DNA of 64,000 nucleotides from Parus major (GCF_001522545.3 NC_031770.1:93348851-93412850), one strand, 5' to 3'. Positions 12,708 to 27,044 are shown, counted from the first letter of the stretch. Notes: generated from the letters alone by a model not told the origin. Made by a program: numbers and translations.

Positions 12708-15700
12708 GTAGGAGCACGGAGCCCGGTTCGGAGGGGTCGTGAGGCTCGGCCCCGCTCCCGCTGCCCTGCTCTCCGGCGGCATGAGTAATCACTTTTCCCA
12801 CCCTGATGTGCCGGCAAGCTGGCTCTGTTCGGAGCTGGGAGTGTTTGAGGGGATCGTGCGACTGTCAGCCGGATTTTTGGGGTGCTGACCGGCCTATCCA
12901 CCTCTGCTTCCTTCCAGCAGCCGGCCTCCGGCGTTGCTGCGACTTGCTGTCCTTCATTCCAGTGGCTTCATACCGCAGGTTACCTTCTCTCCCAGGCAGA
13001 GGCACTGAACCCATCTGTTAAGCACAATACATTAAACAAGGATGTTTAAGAACATAACTTTATTTGTGTAGAGCACTGATGTTTTGGCAGGATTGCTTTT
13101 TTCTATGGTTTCAGTAATGGTAGTTCATGATCTTTAAAAAGCTGCAATCTTGATTGAAAGCTTTTGCTGTTAAGTTAAATAACAGTGACTTTCTCAACTA
13201 TAACCTGAAAGGAAGGGTATCAGTTGAGTATCAGGGAAAACAACTAAAAAAAGAGTTTGTTGACTTGCTTTCAAAAACTTGGTAGCAATTAGGCATCCAT
13301 CCAGCTCAGAAGCCTGTTACGCTGCCCAGTACAGCTTCATTGCTGATCTTCTGTTGCCACAGAGTTACTTTAGATATTGAATGAGAGGTTCTGAAGTAAG
13401 CAGTTGCCCAGGGTTGCAAAACAGTGAAGTTTCTTTTCAAAAGAAGGTACTAGAGCCTTCCCAACTTTCTATCCCATATTTATCTTGCCTATCTTGCTGA
13501 AAGAGCTGGAGTGTGTCGGGATAAATTATCCTCACCTAGAGTTTCTGGTTGACAGTGCTATGGGTTGTCAATGTGTATGGCAGCTGCTGAAGAGCAGCCT
13601 CTCCCAGTCACAGCAGTTATTCTCTCCATCTTCCAGCATCCACAATCACCAGTTTAGCCTTGCCTTGCCCCTGCACAGTAAACAGTAGGGCCATAGCCCT
13701 TGCTGCTTCTTTGACAGCAGCTGTGGGGAGTCATGGATGACTAGGATCTTCTCCAGTGGAAGATTGGACAGTCATTTCTAAGACCCCCTTCAGTGGAGGA
13801 AGGGGGACTGTGGGGTTTGAGGTTACCTGAAATATCTCCCCCAACCTCTCATACAACATCTAACCTCTGCCTCCTACAGTTTCTATCCTCAGGAGCTTGT
13901 AAGCTTCCACAGGTTTTGCTAAGCTGCTGGCTTGTACTGTCATAGCCCTTGTAGACGTGGTCACCTCCTGACACCCTCCTCGAACACCAAAGGTCACCAA
14001 AAGCTTCCAGTAAACCCCACTGATTCTTCACTGCTCCTCTTCTCTACCACTAATGGTCCAAGCTCACTCTGAGGCTCCTGACTGTAGCCTCCCAGTCAGG
14101 AGAGGATTCTTCAGACTTTTGTCCGGACAATTCTCCCAGCCCTCTACTTTAGTGACAGAGGCTGGAGTTTGTTTATTTTAGTTTGTCCACTCCAATTGTC
14201 TTTTGCTGTCCTGAGCCTCTCTTCCATTAGTTGAAATCTCAAGTTATAATGGTGATGACAATGATTTCTTGTGCAAAAGGTTTGCATTTTCATGAATTTT
14301 GAGAAAATTCCTTTACAGTGTTGGGAGGTGGAAGGCGAACAAAATTATTCTAAGTCAGTAAATGAAATATTCTTGAAGATGAAGGATTCAGTAAGGTTAG
14401 CACAACTGTAATGTAGCTTGGTACAGAGGCTGGAGTGAAGACTATAAGCTATCAGTTATTTAGCCTGTTAAAATCTCTTGAAAGGAATGCAACACCCTGC
14501 CCAAAATATTTAGCAGTAGTCATTTTAGAGTTTATGTACACTTTAAGGAAAAACAGACTACATAGAAAGCTCTGACCACTTGATTGGCATTGCAATTCTC
14601 ATGATCAAGGTGGCTTTTAGGTAAGCCATAGGTACAATGTATCTAAACTTTGGCTGGGACAGGTGCCGTGGGAATCAAATGCACTTGTTCAGATTGTTGT
14701 AGCTGATCTGGTTCATGTTCCTTGCTTTTAATGTTTGAAATTTCTGATGTTTCATCAGATCCTGTTTTTCTCCCAATAATATGATTGTAAAGGAGTGAAA
14801 TCCAGTGATGTGTGGAGGGATTTGGTAATGATCTGCACTCTCTGCTGCTGCATCCTGACCTGTCTCAGCCCACCCCTGGCTTAGGAGGACAGTAGCACCA
14901 TGAGAGCTTGGAGGAGTTACAGGGGCAGTTCTTATGGTACCTTAGCTGTGCGTGAGGATGCCTCAGTATGTGTGTAAGTTGTTACGGTACAGCCTGCTGT
15001 GAATGAAGGATTACCTCATCAAGATGAGAGGAATCCAGGACTTCCCTAATTTTTTATTGTTAGAGCCAAAATCCAGATAATTAGTGTGAGTGCTTTTTAG
15101 TAAATTAAGAAGACCAGCTTTAGATCTCATGCAGAAGTTGACTGTTAGATTTAATTTCCTTTTCTGATGCATCATTAGGTAAAAGAGAAGATGAACCAGA
15201 GTCATTGTGTGTTGACTTTGATTTATGGTATGTTTTTTTCTCAACAACCATCTTTCTGTCTTTATTTTCATTTTTAATAAGCAAGTGGGAAGAAAATCCT
15301 TAGCTTCTACCATTCATGCTATAAATAAGGCTGAAACTTCTTACTTCAAAGGCAAGAAATTGGTAGTCACATCTATGTCATTAAAGCAAACCACATTGAA
15401 AGTATTCCAGTGTAATGAAATGTTGGTGCTGTATATTGTTTCTTCAAAGCAGAGAAAGAGTGAAGGAGTTCTCACTGTGCAACCTAATAATTAGGACATT
15501 GCAGTAGCAGACAGCAACAAAGAATTAGTCTACTATAAGTTAAAAAAAAAAAAAAAAGAAAGCCCAACATAAAAAAACCCTTTGTTACTTGAGCAATTTT
15601 AATCATCCTATTTAGATATGGAAGCCTGATCTGGGCTTAAGCAGACATTTGAATTTGTAGATGTTTGTAGTTCTTAAATAGAAAAGCCTAGTTTGATCTA

Positions 15701-17019
15701 AAAAAAAAAATAGTTTTGACAGTTCTGGTTTTGTGTTATACAGAATGGTTTGATTTCATTCCAGGGGAGAACAAAAACAAATTTTAGAACATGAAAATTG
15801 CAAGGGAGGGAACTGTCAGCCTCTGGCCACTTTTTAGCAAAAGTTTCTGCATACATTCAAGTACTTTGAATTGTTAACACTTATTTAAAATAGTAAGGTG
15901 TTTCCTGAGATAAGAAAAACAAGTAAATTTTAAAACAGTACTTGTGTAAATAAATGTGGGGATTATTGTGAGGTTTTTTTAGACCAGACAGTTTTAGACT
16001 GTATCTTAGAAGTTGATTTTAATTTATGCTTTAAAGCATAAGTATTTTTAATTTATGCAGTGAAGGTGCTTTATTCATTTAAGTTACAATTAAAGCATGA
16101 AGGTAACTTGACATGCATAAATAGTATGCACATATGATGAAATTAATGTGCTTTTTGTGTGTCTTTCTTAAAATATGCTAGAAATGTACAGTGGTGCATG
16201 CCAAACTTGTGTTCAGTTTGGAATATAGTCATTATGTTTCAAACTGTAGTTGTATTTTTGGAAAGGGAAAACTGCTGGGTTTTGATTTCTGGAAGGCATT
16301 GTTTTGGCAGTTGTGCTACATTTTCCTTGTTGCAATCCTACCATCTAATCAGTTCTCAGAGATGTCAATGCTGTGTCAATATCGTGTGTAACTCTGACGT
16401 AAAATGGCACTCCACGTTAAAATTCATCTATATATTAAGGGAGGGGATGGGTGTCAGGCTGACCTATATTATCTAATGAAACTCTGTCTTTCATGTAAAA
16501 ATATTTCAGAACCTTAGCCTTGATCTGTTCTCCCCAGTTGTATTTTTTGTTATGTTCAAAGACAATGTGTGCAAAAACATGTTTTATGCTGAATTTTGTT
16601 TAGACTTGCTCAGGATGTTTGAAGTTTGGCTATAGAGAATTTTAGTTATCTCTTTTAATGAAGGTGTTTAAGTGTCTGGTACAATTTTAATACTGGCTTT
16701 CATCTTGGAGTGAGTTGAACTCAGACAAGCCCTGCAGAAATGGGTGGGAGCTGAGCAGCATTTCTTATTTTTTTACTAATACGTTGAATAAGGGTATTTT
16801 TTAATTTAAAAAAAAAGCAAAGTGGAAAATGTTAATCCAGTTAATGCTTTTCCTTCACTTTCTAGCCATTTCTGTGTCTTTCAGGCTTTGCTTTCAGAAC
16901 TCTAATAATCCTATCATACCTTCTCCTCTCGGCTAGCCTGGCTTTTTCCTCATCATTGGAGTTGTTCTTGTGACATTTCAGTGGCATTTTCCTGGCTAAA
17001 ATCCATCACCTGAATTCTG

Positions 17020-17250
17020 TCATCGTTCTTGAACATTAGATTGTGGTACTGTCAGTGAAGACTTTCCTGAGCCTTCCTTGGCCTGCCTTTCTTGCTTTTC
17101 CTCCTTGTTGTCATAGAATCTTTCAGCAGCTTCTTGAGTGGGTCCTGTTTCTTTCTCAGGGTCTTTCTGAAGCTCTGCAGAGCTGACAGTGTCTTTTGGG
17201 GCTTTAGGCTTTCTAAGTTTTAAATCCTTTTCATTTTTGAGGTGCTTCAC
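17020..17250 (-). pseudogene. Possible decayed coding sequence, Lys/Glu-rich, unidentified
   Basis: On the - strand, 76 codons stay open with a strongly charged, protein-like composition: KDPEKETGPTQEAAERF and then DNKEEKQERQAKEGSG. There is no ATG. A TAA lies two codons before the first codon shown, and a TGA ends it. Beyond the stop, another frame continues with charged text (DEEKARLAERRRYDRIIRVL, about 16900-16960), which would fit a frameshifted remnant of a charged protein. I cannot name a parent gene, no poly(A) tail or introns can be shown, and an A-rich - strand gives Lys/Glu codons readily by chance. A chance open frame is about as likely as a decayed retrocopy. Confidence 0.2.
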
Positions 17251-20200
17251 TTTTTAATTTATACTGTCATTTTTTACACAGTTGACTGGGATCAGATCTG
17301 TTTCTCACCTCTTATCCCCTCTCTATTGGCTTATTCTGACTCTTAAAAGTCCACAAAGCATACATTTTCTCATTGGTCTCCTATTACAGATATGTATTTT
17401 TTTTCTTTCATCCAAGCCTATAACCTGCAGGTTGTTGGTGGTTTTTATCTATTCTGCGAGAGTTTGTGTCCTAGACTTTACTATTTTTAAATTTTTTTAA
17501 AATTTATTATTTTTTCTTGCTGTCTAGACTGCTGAAATTCTTGTGCAGACCCTCACTTCCCATACTGATGGTGATTACTTCTTCTGCAGCTTCTAATACC
17601 TAAGCTGTGGTTTCCCATCCCCTAGTTCCTGAAAATTCCATTGCTGATACTGTGTTGTTGCTTATGGCATAAAGTTTAAGTCCTCCTCATCCTTCAGATT
17701 CCATTTCTTCGGCTGGCCTCCCTTTGTTTCAGGAAATTTGCATTTAAATCTCTGTCCTTGCTTTCAAGGTTTTTCTTAGTACATCCCCTTCCTCCCCCCC
17801 ATTTGTCATTTTTATCACTTGTACCTTTCCTCGAGCCAGTTCTGCTTTACTGGCTCTGATTGCCTGGGTTTGCCAGCAGCAGCCGTGTCTGCCCTGCTCC
17901 CCTCCAGCCTGACACAGAATCATCCACTCCCACCATCATCTTCTGCTCTACAGCTTTGCTCGAGGTCTGCTTTCCCTAAGTTATTTATTGCATCTTCTTG
18001 GGGTTTTGTGGGGTTTCTGGAGCCATACTCTCCTGCCACTGCTGGACTTTCTACCATCAATATACAAAGTAAAATGTAATGGGTTTTGAGAATGAATGAA
18101 TCATTTTAATTCTTTACTGTTAAAGTAGATTAATAGTGTTTTCCTCACTTTTATTTGCCAGATGGTGTGAGGACATCCATAACATAAGTAGAGTTACTAG
18201 AAGTTGATGAACACTTTATTAGGTAGACTTTCTTTCAGCTCTGTCATCATCAAAGGTACATTTCCAACAAGTTTTGCTGCTGGTTCTCTGTGAGGAGCTC
18301 CAGGAAAATGTCTGTGTGATCACTGCACGTGTGATTAAAGCCACATTTCAAAAGGAAGCTGTATGTGTGTGCTGAACACTGTAACTAAAAATGATGCATT
18401 CAGCCCATTTTGCAGAAACTGTACTAGGAAAATATGGCCATTACTCATCCAAGACCTTTATTGGAGGCATGTAGTTTAATGGCAAATTCCATGACTGAGT
18501 AAGAATTGTATGTCAGCTACTGTCTTTTGAATTAGCATCTGTTGGTTTGTTTTCTGGATAAGAAAACAGAAAATATAAACCTCTGCTATGGCTAAGTTGT
18601 TAAAATAATTGATAGATTTTCAGCTGGAAATTTCATCAAAATTGAAAACTTCACTGGAATAATTGAATCATTACAGAAATTGAATTAAAATTGATTATCT
18701 GACCTTATTTGTTTCAGCTTTAACTCTGATGGTTTATTGATGTTAATACAGCTGTTTCCATTTCATGAAACATATGTGAAATATTATAAATTAGTTAAAA
18801 CTAAAAATTCTAAATGACAGATGAGCTTTTTAAATATTTTAAGGGGATCAATCTTTAATATTCTTCCAAAAATATTTCGGAGAAGCAAAGTCTAAGTAAG
18901 ATGTGTTATAATCTCTTTGTACAGAGATGCACAGTAATATGAACACTTAGTAGAGTAACCTTGTGTATTGATGTAAAAACAGAGAGCATAGGAATCTGGT
19001 GTTCCAATGTTTCTCTTTGTAATGCTAATAAAATGCAGAACCAGAGAAGTATTCTTGTGTAAATACTTATATTCTGAAATTAATCTTCTCTGGTACACTT
19101 GGCCATTTATATCAATTGACAGTAAAAATATGGAAATAATTTAGATATTCTGTTTTAAAATGTAATGGAATGTGAAACAATAACTGAAGTGGTTGAATGA
19201 AACAGTTTGAAAATGCTAAGCAAGTTTTTTAACAGCTGTGGATGCTAAAGAAAAGAGCATCGTCTTTATTATTAATACTGAATAAATTAAAATTATTTAA
19301 AAGATGGAAACAGTTTCTCTACGTTTTCACCTTTCAGTTGGTCTGGTGAATAGTAGACAGTTATGAGAGACTGGACCATAGAAGATGGAAACATTTTTAA
19401 ATATGTTGGGTGGGTTGTCTCTTATATCTGAAGTAGTCACACAGACTTTTTAAAGTAAGTGGAGTGAAATAAGTTCTTTTAGAAAAGATCTGATTAATTA
19501 CATTTTAAAAGCAGGTTTTCGAATTAGTGTTGTCTACAAAATGTATGCCAAAATTAATGTATATTATTCAACAGACTTATATTTTACGTTTTATTTTTCT
19601 TTATCGACAAAAGTGTTTTTAGTTTTTGCTGAAGACTGGCAGAGGAAACTTGCAGCATAGGAGTTACTGTCACTATTTAGATAATTAATTGTCATAATAA
19701 AGATGTTTTTTCTAAGTGTGGGGAGCAGTCTGGTGTGGACAAGTATTGTGTATAGAAGAGAAAAAAATTAATTTAAAATACCAAATTGCTCTTAAGCAAG
19801 ACTTTAGAAATGCCTAGGTAATACTTCTCATTGGTGACATTAAAAGGAAATTGTCCATTTATACCACCTGCCCAGATGGCTTGTTTGATTCACTCATTGC
19901 TTTAGGGACATACAAATGGAAGATGGAGATCTTGCATTAGATGAAATATGGAAGAGGATGATCACATTATCTCGATCTCAGTCTAGGCTATCTCTCCCAG
20001 AAAGGAGCAGAGGCAATTCACAGTTCAGCATTGGAGTTTTTCTGCTGAACACATAGCCTCATGTCCAAGAAGAATGCTCTGTATGACTGAGTAATGCAGT
20101 CTTTATTTGTTAAAATTGAAACTCTTGTTTTTCCTTAAAGGCATGTTCAGTTTTGTGGGGGTGTTCATGTACAATTCAGCTTTGTTTTTCAGCTGTGTTA

Positions 20201-23200
20201 AAGGAATATTGAAAGTAGTAGAGTTGTTTCAGTGCCCATTTACATTTGATCCCTGTTGCATCCATTTCCTAACTCAGAAAGCATATATCCACACATTGAA
20301 TTTTTCCATGTCTATATTACAGGTGCAGCAAAAAAATGAGGCCAAATGCCACTGATCTTCTCCTGATAACTTTCTTCCTCATGTTTGAGTGTATTTAGCA
20401 TTGGTTTTGATTCAGTTCTAAACTTAGATAAGCAGAATGACTTTTGCATTAATAAACAGCTTTAGTCTTGTTTATTTCATTTTACATTATATTAAGATCC
20501 TTCTCAAACCCAAGGAAATATTTTCTTTTTTTAGCTTTATTTTAAGGTGGTGATCTGGCTGTGTGATCTCCTCTTCCCAATCTGTGTTGTTTCTGGTCAG
20601 GCTATGTATATGTAGTTGGTGGTTTGTAATCAGTGTTTCGGGAATCTTTCCAACTTCAGAGGTTGACACTCAGGTTTGTGATTTCCTGAGTGATTTTTTT
20701 ATTTTTTTTATTTTTATTTTTTTTAATTTTCCCCTCTCCTATCACTAAATTATTTAGTAGGGTTTGTGGAGTACTGGTGATTATGTTAAATTCTTCCCTG
20801 GAGCGTATCTCTTCAGGTGCTGTTTGTTTGGGGATTTTTTTCCACTTAAATGATAACATTTGTGGTACATAAACTAATTTGCACATACAGACATGACAGA
20901 TAGACTTTATATTACACTGTCTTTGATGAGATGTGATGATAGGTGGAGGGGATGCAATAAGTCAGTAGAAGGGTGAGAATTTGTCCCAAAAGTACCTACT
21001 CTTTTAACAATAGCTTGTTTACTCTTATGTTTGCACAGCTAATGTGTGTGTATTTGTGTGCACGATAGGAAGCTCCCACAACTGGGTAGAGAAAATCAAT
21101 AATATGCCATTTTACTTACTAGAGCACAAGAAGGGCATGCAGGACGAAATGATGCTATTATTTCCCTTAACTCTTTGATGTTCAGCATTCTTCATCTTGG
21201 TCTGAATTATAAAAGTGAATGATCTAAAGAGACTAATTAATTACTTTACCACAAAGGAAGCTGAGGGAAGCAGATTACAATTTTGATCTCTGTACAAAAA
21301 GGTTTGTGTGCTAGTTGAATTAGTCCCTTGAGTACCTTATGGTTTGCAGTATGTCCAACAAAAGGGCGCTTGTTTCCTTATGAAAACATGCTGTGCATAC
21401 CAACCTTCCCCTGCCAGAACTGGAGGGCTATTCAAGCTGCTGATCAGCATTTCCCACTAGAGTTAGCATTTTCACCTAGAGATATCTAAATACTGTAACG
21501 TAGTCTAGGTTTTTCTTTGAAATTGAAGTAAAGCAAGGAATTGTCATAACTGTAAACCAGCCAGACTAAAACATTCTGAAATAATTTTTAAGCGTTCAGC
21601 ATTGCTATGTGTTACACAGCATGATAAAGAGTGAAGATGATCTTTCTTTACATGTAGCTGCACAGTAGATTGTCCTCTAAAGAAAACTGATAAACCAAAT
21701 CATAGGCTCCCTCATATCAGAATGGTAACAGAAGTAGGGAATATGTATCAGGAGAAGGGTGTACTAATGTGTATCACTTAAAAATTCAAATTATTCTGTG
21801 AGTTACAAGGGAAGATGGTTGTAGTGATCTCTCATCTTTCCTTGTGGGTTCTTCTCAGTCGTGGCACAGGTCCCCTCCCTCCTTCTGCTCTTTCCCTCTG
21901 TATTTTTTTTTTTAATACAAAGCCCATCCTTCCTGCAAGGTGCACAGGTCCCTCGCTGCCATGTGGGCCATCGCTGTCTTTGAACCTCTATACCTGCTCC
22001 TCTCCTGCTCTTATCCTGCTGTGTGGAATTAGTCTGCTTATCTCTGCTTTCCCTAAGGATGGATTTTCCACAAAACATTTTCAAATCTAGTCTTTTGGAG
22101 ATGGCTGAATTCAAACCTACAGTCTGTTTTTGAACAATGCATGGGATATATGGATGGACATCACAAGCACTCTGCCATTGTCTCAGTCTACTTTTTCTTC
22201 AGCAGTGTATTTAAAAGGATGCTATGAATACTTGATTGGTCTTCTGCCCCAAAAAATGTATTTTGGGGGATTAGATTCTCACCAGTTTTTCTTGAGTTTT
22301 TAATGTATTTCAATCTTTCTATTTAGTCTCTTTAAACTTTGTGCTGTCCGCTTACCATCAGCCTGGGTTGTGTGAGTATAGTTGCTGCAAAAGCACGTCT
22401 CATTCCTTAGGAGGTACCACTTTGTGTAACCATGAGTAGTAACACTGTATTCATACAGCAACCCAGTCTTTCTTGTCTCTTTTTAAAAGAAGCAAATAAA
22501 TAACCCTTTTTGTCTTCTATTTGTTGTAAATGACATCTTTTGTTGACAGTGGTATTCACATTTTATTATGCTGACTCCCTAGCCCTATAAGGTGCTTTTG
22601 GCATCCCATGGTTTCACCCTAAAATCTTTCACTGTGAAAATGCCTTGCATTTTCACTTCCTTGTGCCCAGCCTTGCTAGAGGCTGTATGCCTTCACACTC
22701 CATCTTCTGTATTCTCTCTTCTGGCACATGATTTCTTTATGCACTTTTGTATTTTTATTTTCCTTCCTAAGATACTTGGAGAGCTGGAAGAATTAAAATG
22801 AGAGGTGTTATTTCTTTGGAAGGTACTAACACTATCTTGTTTGTTCTGGAGGTAGTATTGTTGGTTGTTGAAACTGATAGTTCTGCCAGCTCTGGATGTT
22901 TGAGAATTTCTCCTCTTACCATATTTCCCCTTGGAGCTTTCCTAGTTCTTGTTGATTTTTTGTTGTTCTTGGGAAAAATTTGGATAAAACAGGTGATGTA
23001 TTCTCTAGCTCGTTCCCTGTGTCCTAGCAAAGACTTCATCATGTTAAGTTTAGGACTGTGCAACCTCATTCAAAAGTTGAGAGCTGAGAGTGTTGAGGGG
23101 AAAGAGGGACACTTCTGAATAGTATGTGTGAGCTGTTTCCTTTTAAAACATTGCCAATGCTTCTCTTAAAAGTAGAGAAATAAAAAAGCCAAAAGGGGTG

Positions 23201-26200
23201 GAAGTAGTTGAATTTAGCTTGAGAGAGCTACACAAAACTTAATGTTTTTGTTTTTGGTATCCCATATACAATCCTCCCGTGTTAGACAGCTAGCTGAATT
23301 CGGAAGTTAAATAACTTGTTGCAATCCACAGGAAGTAATAGTCTCATTTTGAATGATAATAGCAGTTCCTGACTTTGTGTTCCACCCCAGCAAGTAAATC
23401 TGGCTATCTACAGCTCATTCTATTCCAACATACAAATACTATTGAAGTATAAAGCAGTGGTCTTCACACTCTATTCTAGAAATGCTCTATCCTTGTCCCT
23501 TGTATAATATGAAGTATTGCCCATAAAGTAAATGGAAACATTAGTATGTAAATAAATATATATAAAGAAATGTAAATAAGTAAATATGTATTTTTTTAAA
23601 TACATGGGATTTGAAGCTGGTCAAAATGAAGTTGGTACATCTGGACCCCCACATGACTAGAAATATGTAACACTTTTTTGCTGGTTTTCTCACCTCTTTT
23701 TGAGTCTGTTAGCAAAGTGAAGGAGGTCTTTGGCAATGTGTAGGAGCCAGGATAATAAGTGTTTTAGGTGTCTTGGGATTTGTGCATGTGGAGTGCATAT
23801 CAACTCCTTAGCATTTACTTTAGTTGAAAAGGAAGGAGTTGATAAATTTGATTTTTAAAACAGTAATTGGGTGGTGTAATCAAAATATGGATCAAACTAA
23901 ATACTGGAGATTTTGTGAAACTGCTGCTTCAAAGGCATTTTCCACTTTTCTGTTTTAAATCTGTTTGTTTTTTTTTCCCTGAAACTGAGGTTAAATTTTT
24001 TTGGTCATATGTAGCTGTTCTGGTTTTATACTTGGGACTGTTTGTATTTGGAGTAATATGTTGAGGAAAAAAAAAAGATAACATTTTCCTCATTAAGACA
24101 CAGAGCGAAGAAATTGAAAATTGCAGATTTCCTGAATTCTGTGTCCCACTTCCTTTATCTTTGGCCTCTAAAGTACTCCCAGCAATGATCTTACTTGCCA
24201 TGTCTTGAGGAGATCACTGATAGTAACAGGAGGGCCTGGCAATACTAACATAGCAGTTTAATTCAGAGATGGACAGAAATGCTTCCCTACCAAATAACCT
24301 TTACAGGCGTCTTTAGCACTCTAATTTTCTTCTGAAATCTACAGTTGTGCTTGGATGGGAAAGGATTGTGGAAGAAAGCCTTTCTCTGAGTTAAGGAACT
24401 GTAAAGCTTTTTAATAGGAAGGAAGAAAAAATCCTGGTACATTCTCTCCCCCCAGCCCACAGACAATGCATAAACTATCATCTACTACAGTATTTAGAAA
24501 CTTAGTGCAGATCCAAAAAATTAAGATACTACCATTAAGATAAAATCAAACTAATTGTACTGAATATTTTATGATGTAAGGGTCTTTTGTGGTATGGGGT
24601 TTTTGGTTCAGTAAGGGTTTGATTTTTCATCATTCTAAGTGCAGATTTGTATTTTAGCAGTGGTGTTTACTTAGTTTTGTGTTCTAATCATGTTTTGTCA
24701 ATTTTCTTTTATGATGTGCCAAATAGAATAAAAGCATTTGTGAATAGTCTAAAATGTGTCAGTGCTAATTGTAAAACCAAAACTGACTATGGGCCTTTTT
24801 TATCTTTATCCTTCTTTTGAGAATAAAGACCAGTTTCTTCATGATGAAGTTTCATCTTCAGTGTCACACCTTGCAACAAAGGTAAATACCTGTTCTTTGA
24901 AAATTTAACATTTAATATCATATATATATTTCAGTCCATGTATGTTAGAAAGTTGCCAGTTTTTCATGGACAGCTGATTGAGGAATTTATATAGTTCATT
25001 GATGATTTTATAATTACGTATGATCCTTGGTCATGGGGTTCTCTTTGAAGTGATATTAGTAGTGCAGGATTAGTTGGAAATCTTCCTTATTTGCTTTCAT
25101 TAATGGGGAGGGGAAGGTATCCTGGTATTTTTTTTTTCTTCTCAGTGGTTGCTATTAAAACACAAAATGAAAATAAGAAGCTACAGGAATAAGTGAAGTC
25201 TAAAGAAGCAGTAAATTCTAGCTGAAACTAGCAATAAAAACATGAAAAGTAGAAGAGTTTGGGGTTGCTTATTCCATTATGTGTAGCTCCACTGGCTCTC
25301 TGAGCGCAGGAGGTTAAGAATTTTATTTTGTATCTCTTTCAGGAAAGAGAAGTAGGCATGCATGTTAATATTTTTTTTACCTTGATATGTGTCCAAGAAT
25401 CTTCTTTAATGTTCTTAAAATACATTAGTAGAAGATGAAAGAAGTGGAAGTTATTAAGATAAGCTAGAGCGTGTTTTGAAATTCCATAGGTATAAAGAAA
25501 AGTATTTTAAAATAGGTTCATTAGTGTAATGGGATACTTTACATTAATATGTATAAACTGAACATCTCTCTCTGTTACTTCTTTTTGTTCTACTTCATAT
25601 CCAGCATGATTTTCACTGAAAATAGAAGTCAGATTGTACTTTATCTTTTTCTACCCTTTTGAAGAAATATATTCTTTTTTATGAAAACATAAATTACCAT
25701 ATATTTTATGCCAGATGATAAATGTTTAAGGAGAGAATCTTAAAACTAATCTACTTTCTATTGAAACTTTTTTTCCCCTTTCTTAGTCATTCAGGAAGGC
25801 TTGCTAAGTGTGTGTTCTGACTTAAAAAAACAGAAATGTTACTAGGTAAAGCACTGAGCTGCAATATTTTTGTCTTTTAAAGTAAAATCCTCTGGTCATA
25901 AAAAATGTATTCTCAAGAAAGCACCTTATCCTTCTCATCTTCTGTTTCTAAAAACAATTCTGTATTTTATTTGGTTGTTCTATTGTCTTAGAAGTTGTCA
26001 GTACAGTGATATTCCAGAAGTTCTAACATTTTAATATGTTCATAAAAAGCTGATGAATTGCATATGTGGCCTTTCCAGTAGGCACATGTCATGAATAAAA
26101 CAGTCTCCATGTTGAAACAATATGGTGAAGAGCAACAAATTTCTTGAAAGTAGTGGATGAATAGTGTGTGTGCTCCTTGGGGAGACAGCCTTCTCTAAAG

Positions 26201-26559
26201 CCTGAGTTTAAAGACAGTATTGATGCCTATTTGTAGAGGAAGACCTTTGACCTAGGTATAGAGGTCTAAAAGTGGGAGCTAGTCCTAAAGGCTGCAGGTG
26301 GAGCTTGGAAAGTGGTCTTAGATCCTGCTCTTACAGGAAGCTGCCTACTGAGCAATGAGGATGGGCTGATTGCAGTGCTGAATTTTTCTAGCTCTCTCTC
26401 ATCACATCTCTCTTGAAAGGCAGATATAGGTGCCTCAGCTTTTCCAGTGGCCTCTCAAAGTGAGGAACCATGAATGCTCCAGTGGTGCTCTGCAAAATGC
26501 AGAAATCTGGAACGTGTTCACACCCTGTGTGTGAATTAGAGAGTAAGTCCTGTGAGGAG

Positions 26560-26917
26560 GTATTTAGCTTGGAGAAAAGGGGGCTCAGGGAAGACCTTTA
26601 CAACTGCTTGAATGGAGGTTGTAGCCAGGTGGTGGTTAGCTTTTTCTCCCAATTAGCTGCCTACAAGACAAGAGGAAATGTCCTCAAGCTGCATCAGGGG
26701 AGGCTCAGGTTGGACATCAAGAGGAATTTCTTCACTGAATGCATGGTTAAGCGTTGAAATGGGCTGGCCAGAGAGGTCATGGAGTCACCATTCCTGGAGG
26801 TGTTCAAGGAACAGCCGAAGTCGCTCAGTGCCATGGTCTGGTTAACCACCTGGTGTTTGGTCACAGGTTGGACTCAATGATCCAGAGGTCTTTTCCAGCC
26901 TAAATGATTCTGTGATT
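26560..26917 (+). mobile_element. CR1 LINE, 3' end fragment
   Basis: Typical avian CR1 3' sequence in + orientation. It includes TTAGCTTGGAGAAAAGGGGG near the start, CTCAGGTTGGACATCAAGAG in the middle, and the terminal GATTCTGTGATT after AGAGGTCTTTTCCAGCC. It is 5'-truncated, as most CR1 insertions are. Moderate divergence and lack of an intact frame make it a dead copy. It lies in TDRP intron 1, in the same orientation as the gene. Confidence 0.9.
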
Positions 26918-27044
26918 TGGCCTCTGAAAAACTCAATCTTTGGGGGTCTCACATGCTCATGCTCAGCTTCTGAATTAAAAGTACAGTAGAAACTTCATCT
27001 GCACTTGGTTTTAGGCAAGATTTAGAAACAAGTCAAAGTTTTGA

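Larger units (their letters stand above)
11995..12790 (+). promoter_or_regulatory. TDRP: CpG island and probable TDRP promoter
   Basis: Base composition changes abruptly here to very high GC with dense CpG, against AT-rich flanks. The island contains the first TDRP coding exon, as expected of a CpG-island promoter without a TATA box; I see no TATA element. Visible sites include GC boxes at about 12261-12270 (CCCCGCCCCG) and 12414-12420 (GGGGCGG), and a YY1-like AACATGGC at 12273-12280. The transcription start cannot be placed from sequence alone. Long open frames on both strands here are expected in GC-rich DNA and are not treated as genes. Confidence 0.85.

Noticed and set aside
12028..12901. 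Long minus-strand frames in the CpG island (up to 275 codons)
   Set aside because: Arg/Ala/Pro/Gly-rich translations are typical of GC-rich shadow frames. They overlap the real TDRP exon and show no known domain.
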